This document shows positions 62,507 to 64,000 of a stretch of DNA of 64,000 nt, piece by piece (the first letter of the stretch is position 1; each line of letters starts with the position of its first letter). The notes under the pieces were generated by a model. It saw only the letters and a list, made by a program, of their open reading frames with translations. It made no database searches and had not been told where the DNA came from. Source of the DNA: Hyphomicrobium_A sp963812795 (GTDB lineage Bacteria; Pseudomonadota; Alphaproteobacteria; Rhizobiales; Hyphomicrobiaceae); the NCBI GenBank assembly GCA_963812795.1, contig CAWEWG010000007.1, forward strand, positions 682,001 through 746,000. Reading direction: 5' to 3'. The position numbers and the translations under genes were made by a program.

Positions 62507-63235
62507 ATGCTTCCACGGGTCGTCATCTTTCAGCACGCCGCCAATTGCCATCCGGGCACGATCGCCGGTCATCTCGTGGCCGACGGCATCGTGCCAACGA
62601 TCGTCCAGCTCGACCGCGGCGAGGCCATCCCCGATCTCGACCGCTACGACATCCTCATCGTCATGGGCGGGCCCATGGACGTCTGGCAGGAGGATCGCTT
62701 CGCCTGGTTGCGGGATGAGAAGGCGGCGATCCGCGCCTGGGTGGCCGAGCGCGACAAACCATTCCTCGGCGTCTGTCTCGGACACCAGTTGCTGGCCGAT
62801 GCGCTGGGCGGCGAGGTCGGCCCGGCGGCGGTCGGCGAGATCGATCTGCTCGACGTTGAGTTGAGCGGCGCCGGTCGCCGGCATCGGCTTTTTGCAGGCT
62901 TCGCAGAAACCAAGCGCGGCGTGCAATGGCATGGCGCCGAGGTGAAATCGCTGCCGCAAGGCGGTGTCGTCCTCGCCTCCACCAAGGATTGCCCGATCGC
63001 CGCGTTTGCCGTCGGCTCGTCCGCCTTCGGTCTGCAGTATCACGTGGAGGCAACGGACCAGTCGATCGTCGATTGGTCCTCGTCGAGCGCGGAAACCCTG
63101 CAGCGTCTGCATCCGCCGGGCTACTCCGCCAAGCTGCGTGCGCGCGTCAGCGACGGTTTCTCCGAGCTGCTCGGCAACTCGCGCCGCCTCTACGACAACT
63201 TCATGCACATCGCTCTCGCGCGGCTCGCCGGCTGA
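62507..63235 (+). CDS. class I glutamine amidotransferase-like protein
   Basis: 242 residues from MLPRVVIFQHAANCHPGTIA. GATase1 fold: nucleophile Cys in FLGVCLGHQLLADALG, His in AFGLQYHVEATDQS with the catalytic Glu two residues on, and the strand ILIVMGGPMDVWQEDRFAWL. Stand-alone members are related to PuuD-type gamma-glutamyl hydrolases and GMP-synthase-like proteins. In this cluster it may hydrolyse gamma-glutamylmethylamide or another gamma-glutamyl amine (inference). Confidence 0.85.
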   Translation: MLPRVVIFQHAANCHPGTIAGHLVADGIVPTIVQLDRGEAIPDLDRYDILIVMGGPMDVWQEDRFAWLRDEKAAIRAWVAERDKPFLGVCLGHQLLADALGGEVGPAAVGEIDLLDVELSGAGRRHRLFAGFAETKRGVQWHGAEVKSLPQGGVVLASTKDCPIAAFAVGSSAFGLQYHVEATDQSIVDWSSSSAETLQRLHPPGYSAKLRARVSDGFSELLGNSRRLYDNFMHIALARLAG

Positions 63236-63249
63236 GCGCCAGTCGCGTC

Positions 63250-64000
63250 CTATTCGCAGTGCCAGCCGTAGAGCCAGTCGTAGCGCGCCATCAGGCGCTG
63301 GGCCGGCCAGCGGCGCATAACGAGGTTGCGTGCCGCCGCTTGCGGGCCCGACAGGTGATAGATGCGTCCGTTGCGGCGCGAGGCGCGGGCGACGCGCAGG
63401 ACGCGCGGCCGGCGCTTGCGCTGGTACAGTCTGAACGCGGCTCCGACGTCATCGGGATTACGGCGCAACGCTTCGGCGATCACGACCGCGTCCTCCAACG
63501 CCATCACGCCGCCCTGCGCCAGAAACGGCAGCACCGGATGCGCCGCATCGCCGAGCAGCGCAATCGGCCCCCGCGTCCACTGCCGCGGCACCGGCAGCGT
63601 GTGCAGCGCCCATTGTTTCCATGCGCGCGCCTGCAGGATCAGCGCCTGCAGCGGCTCGGCACACTCCGGCATCTTTTGCTGCACCCACGAGGGCGGCACC
63701 GGCGCGCTCCAGTCGCCGATCTCGTGTCGATCATCCAGGACCACGACGACGGCCAGCTCCTCGCCACCGCTGACCGGGTAGTGGACGACGTGGGCATTGC
63801 CGAACAGCCAGATGGTCGTCTCGGGCCGGTGGAAATCCTCCGGCAACTCGTCGAGCGGGATGACGCTGCGCGCGGCGCTCTTGCCGCAAAACTTCGGCGC
63901 CGCCGCATCGAACAGCAGCTTGCGGATCGGCGACCAGATGCCGTCGGCGGCGATGAGCGCCTTGCCGGCCCATGTCTGGCCGTTCGTGGCGGCGACGGCG
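63250..64000 (-). CDS. FAD-dependent aromatic monooxygenase, 5' part beyond window
   Basis: C-terminal 249 or so residues of a flavoprotein hydroxylase of the salicylate/3-hydroxybenzoate 6-hydroxylase group. Reading in from the window edge: AVAATNGQTWAGKALIAADG (DG motif region IAADGIWSPIRK), then VVHYPVSGGEELAVVVVLDD, and the GD motif PIALLGDAAHPVLPFLAQGG with VMALEDAVVIAEAL. Ends RYDWLYGWHCE. The N-terminal GxGxxG FAD loop must lie left of the gene start, outside the window. Convergent with the amidotransferase gene, 14 bases apart. Confidence 0.88.
   Translation of the reverse strand, partial: AVAATNGQTWAGKALIAADGIWSPIRKLLFDAAAPKFCGKSAARSVIPLDELPEDFHRPETTIWLFGNAHVVHYPVSGGEELAVVVVLDDRHEIGDWSAPVPPSWVQQKMPECAEPLQALILQARAWKQWALHTLPVPRQWTRGPIALLGDAAHPVLPFLAQGGVMALEDAVVIAEALRRNPDDVGAAFRLYQRKRRPRVLRVARASRRNGRIYHLSGPQAAARNLVMRRWPAQRLMARYDWLYGWHCE

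Overview
The window is high-GC DNA from an alphaproteobacterium, most likely a member of the Hyphomicrobiales (Rhizobiales). The evidence is the gene content (a CsbD protein, DUF6894, RmuC, CreA, an N-methylglutamate pathway cluster), candidate EcfG-type general-stress promoters (GGAAC-N17-CGTT) and the style of the intergenic repeats. Species cannot be named from the sequence alone. About twenty single-base indels, plus one in-frame stop, interrupt otherwise well-conserved genes, including the essential aspS. This points to an uncorrected long-read or metagenome assembly more than to real decay. Interrupted genes are therefore given with their full inferred span, and genuine truncations are called pseudogenes.

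Layout. 1-9.5 kb: chromosomal backbone with a small exported protein, a PGPGW-like membrane protein, CsbD, a THUMP-type rRNA methyltransferase with a decayed partial copy of its 5' end nearby, small hypotheticals, a CheY-like response regulator behind an EcfG-type promoter, aspartyl-tRNA synthetase and a ceramidase-family membrane protein. 9.5-34.7 kb: a 25-kb genomic island inserted in the 3' end of tRNA-Leu(UAA). It is bounded by a 19-bp exact direct repeat (9612-9630 and 34637-34655). Each end also has one copy of a 26-bp arm-like sequence (9681-9706 and 34551-34576), and an integrase remnant sits next to the tRNA. The island carries a LuxR-type regulator, a DM13 protein, a 7Fe ferredoxin, small exported cupins, epoxide-hydrolase remnants, an FMN reductase, LOG, QorB-like and epimerase-like proteins, a nitrilase with a MarR regulator and matching palindromic operators, an exported TPR-CHAT protein, a large autotransporter and a diguanylate cyclase. 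A degenerate palindromic repeat (core GTCCGCTTTGGGTCA..AGCGGAC) occurs at eight places in the island and was not seen outside it.

34.7-48.3 kb: backbone again, with a lysine-rich protein, RmuC, a lipid-related operon (diacylglycerol-kinase family, metallophosphoesterase, PAP2), CreA, a Yip1-family protein, YcgN, an ABC-F ATPase, a BaiN/HI0933-type flavoprotein and a NarL-type two-component pair. 48.3-63.2 kb: a methylamine-utilisation cluster of the N-methylglutamate pathway. Leftward run gmaS, mgsC, mgsB, mgsA, two unknown genes, an APC permease and three small membrane proteins. Rightward run mgdA, mgdB, mgdC, mgdD, an XRE-cupin regulator and a class I glutamine amidotransferase. GmaS makes gamma-glutamylmethylamide, MgsABC converts it to N-methylglutamate, and MgdABCD oxidises that to glutamate and a C1 unit passed to tetrahydrofolate. 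Three similar inverted repeats (TTnCCY-N3-AGGnAA) lie before mgsA, in the divergent promoter region and before the amidotransferase, suggesting one local regulon. The window ends inside an FAD-dependent aromatic monooxygenase gene.
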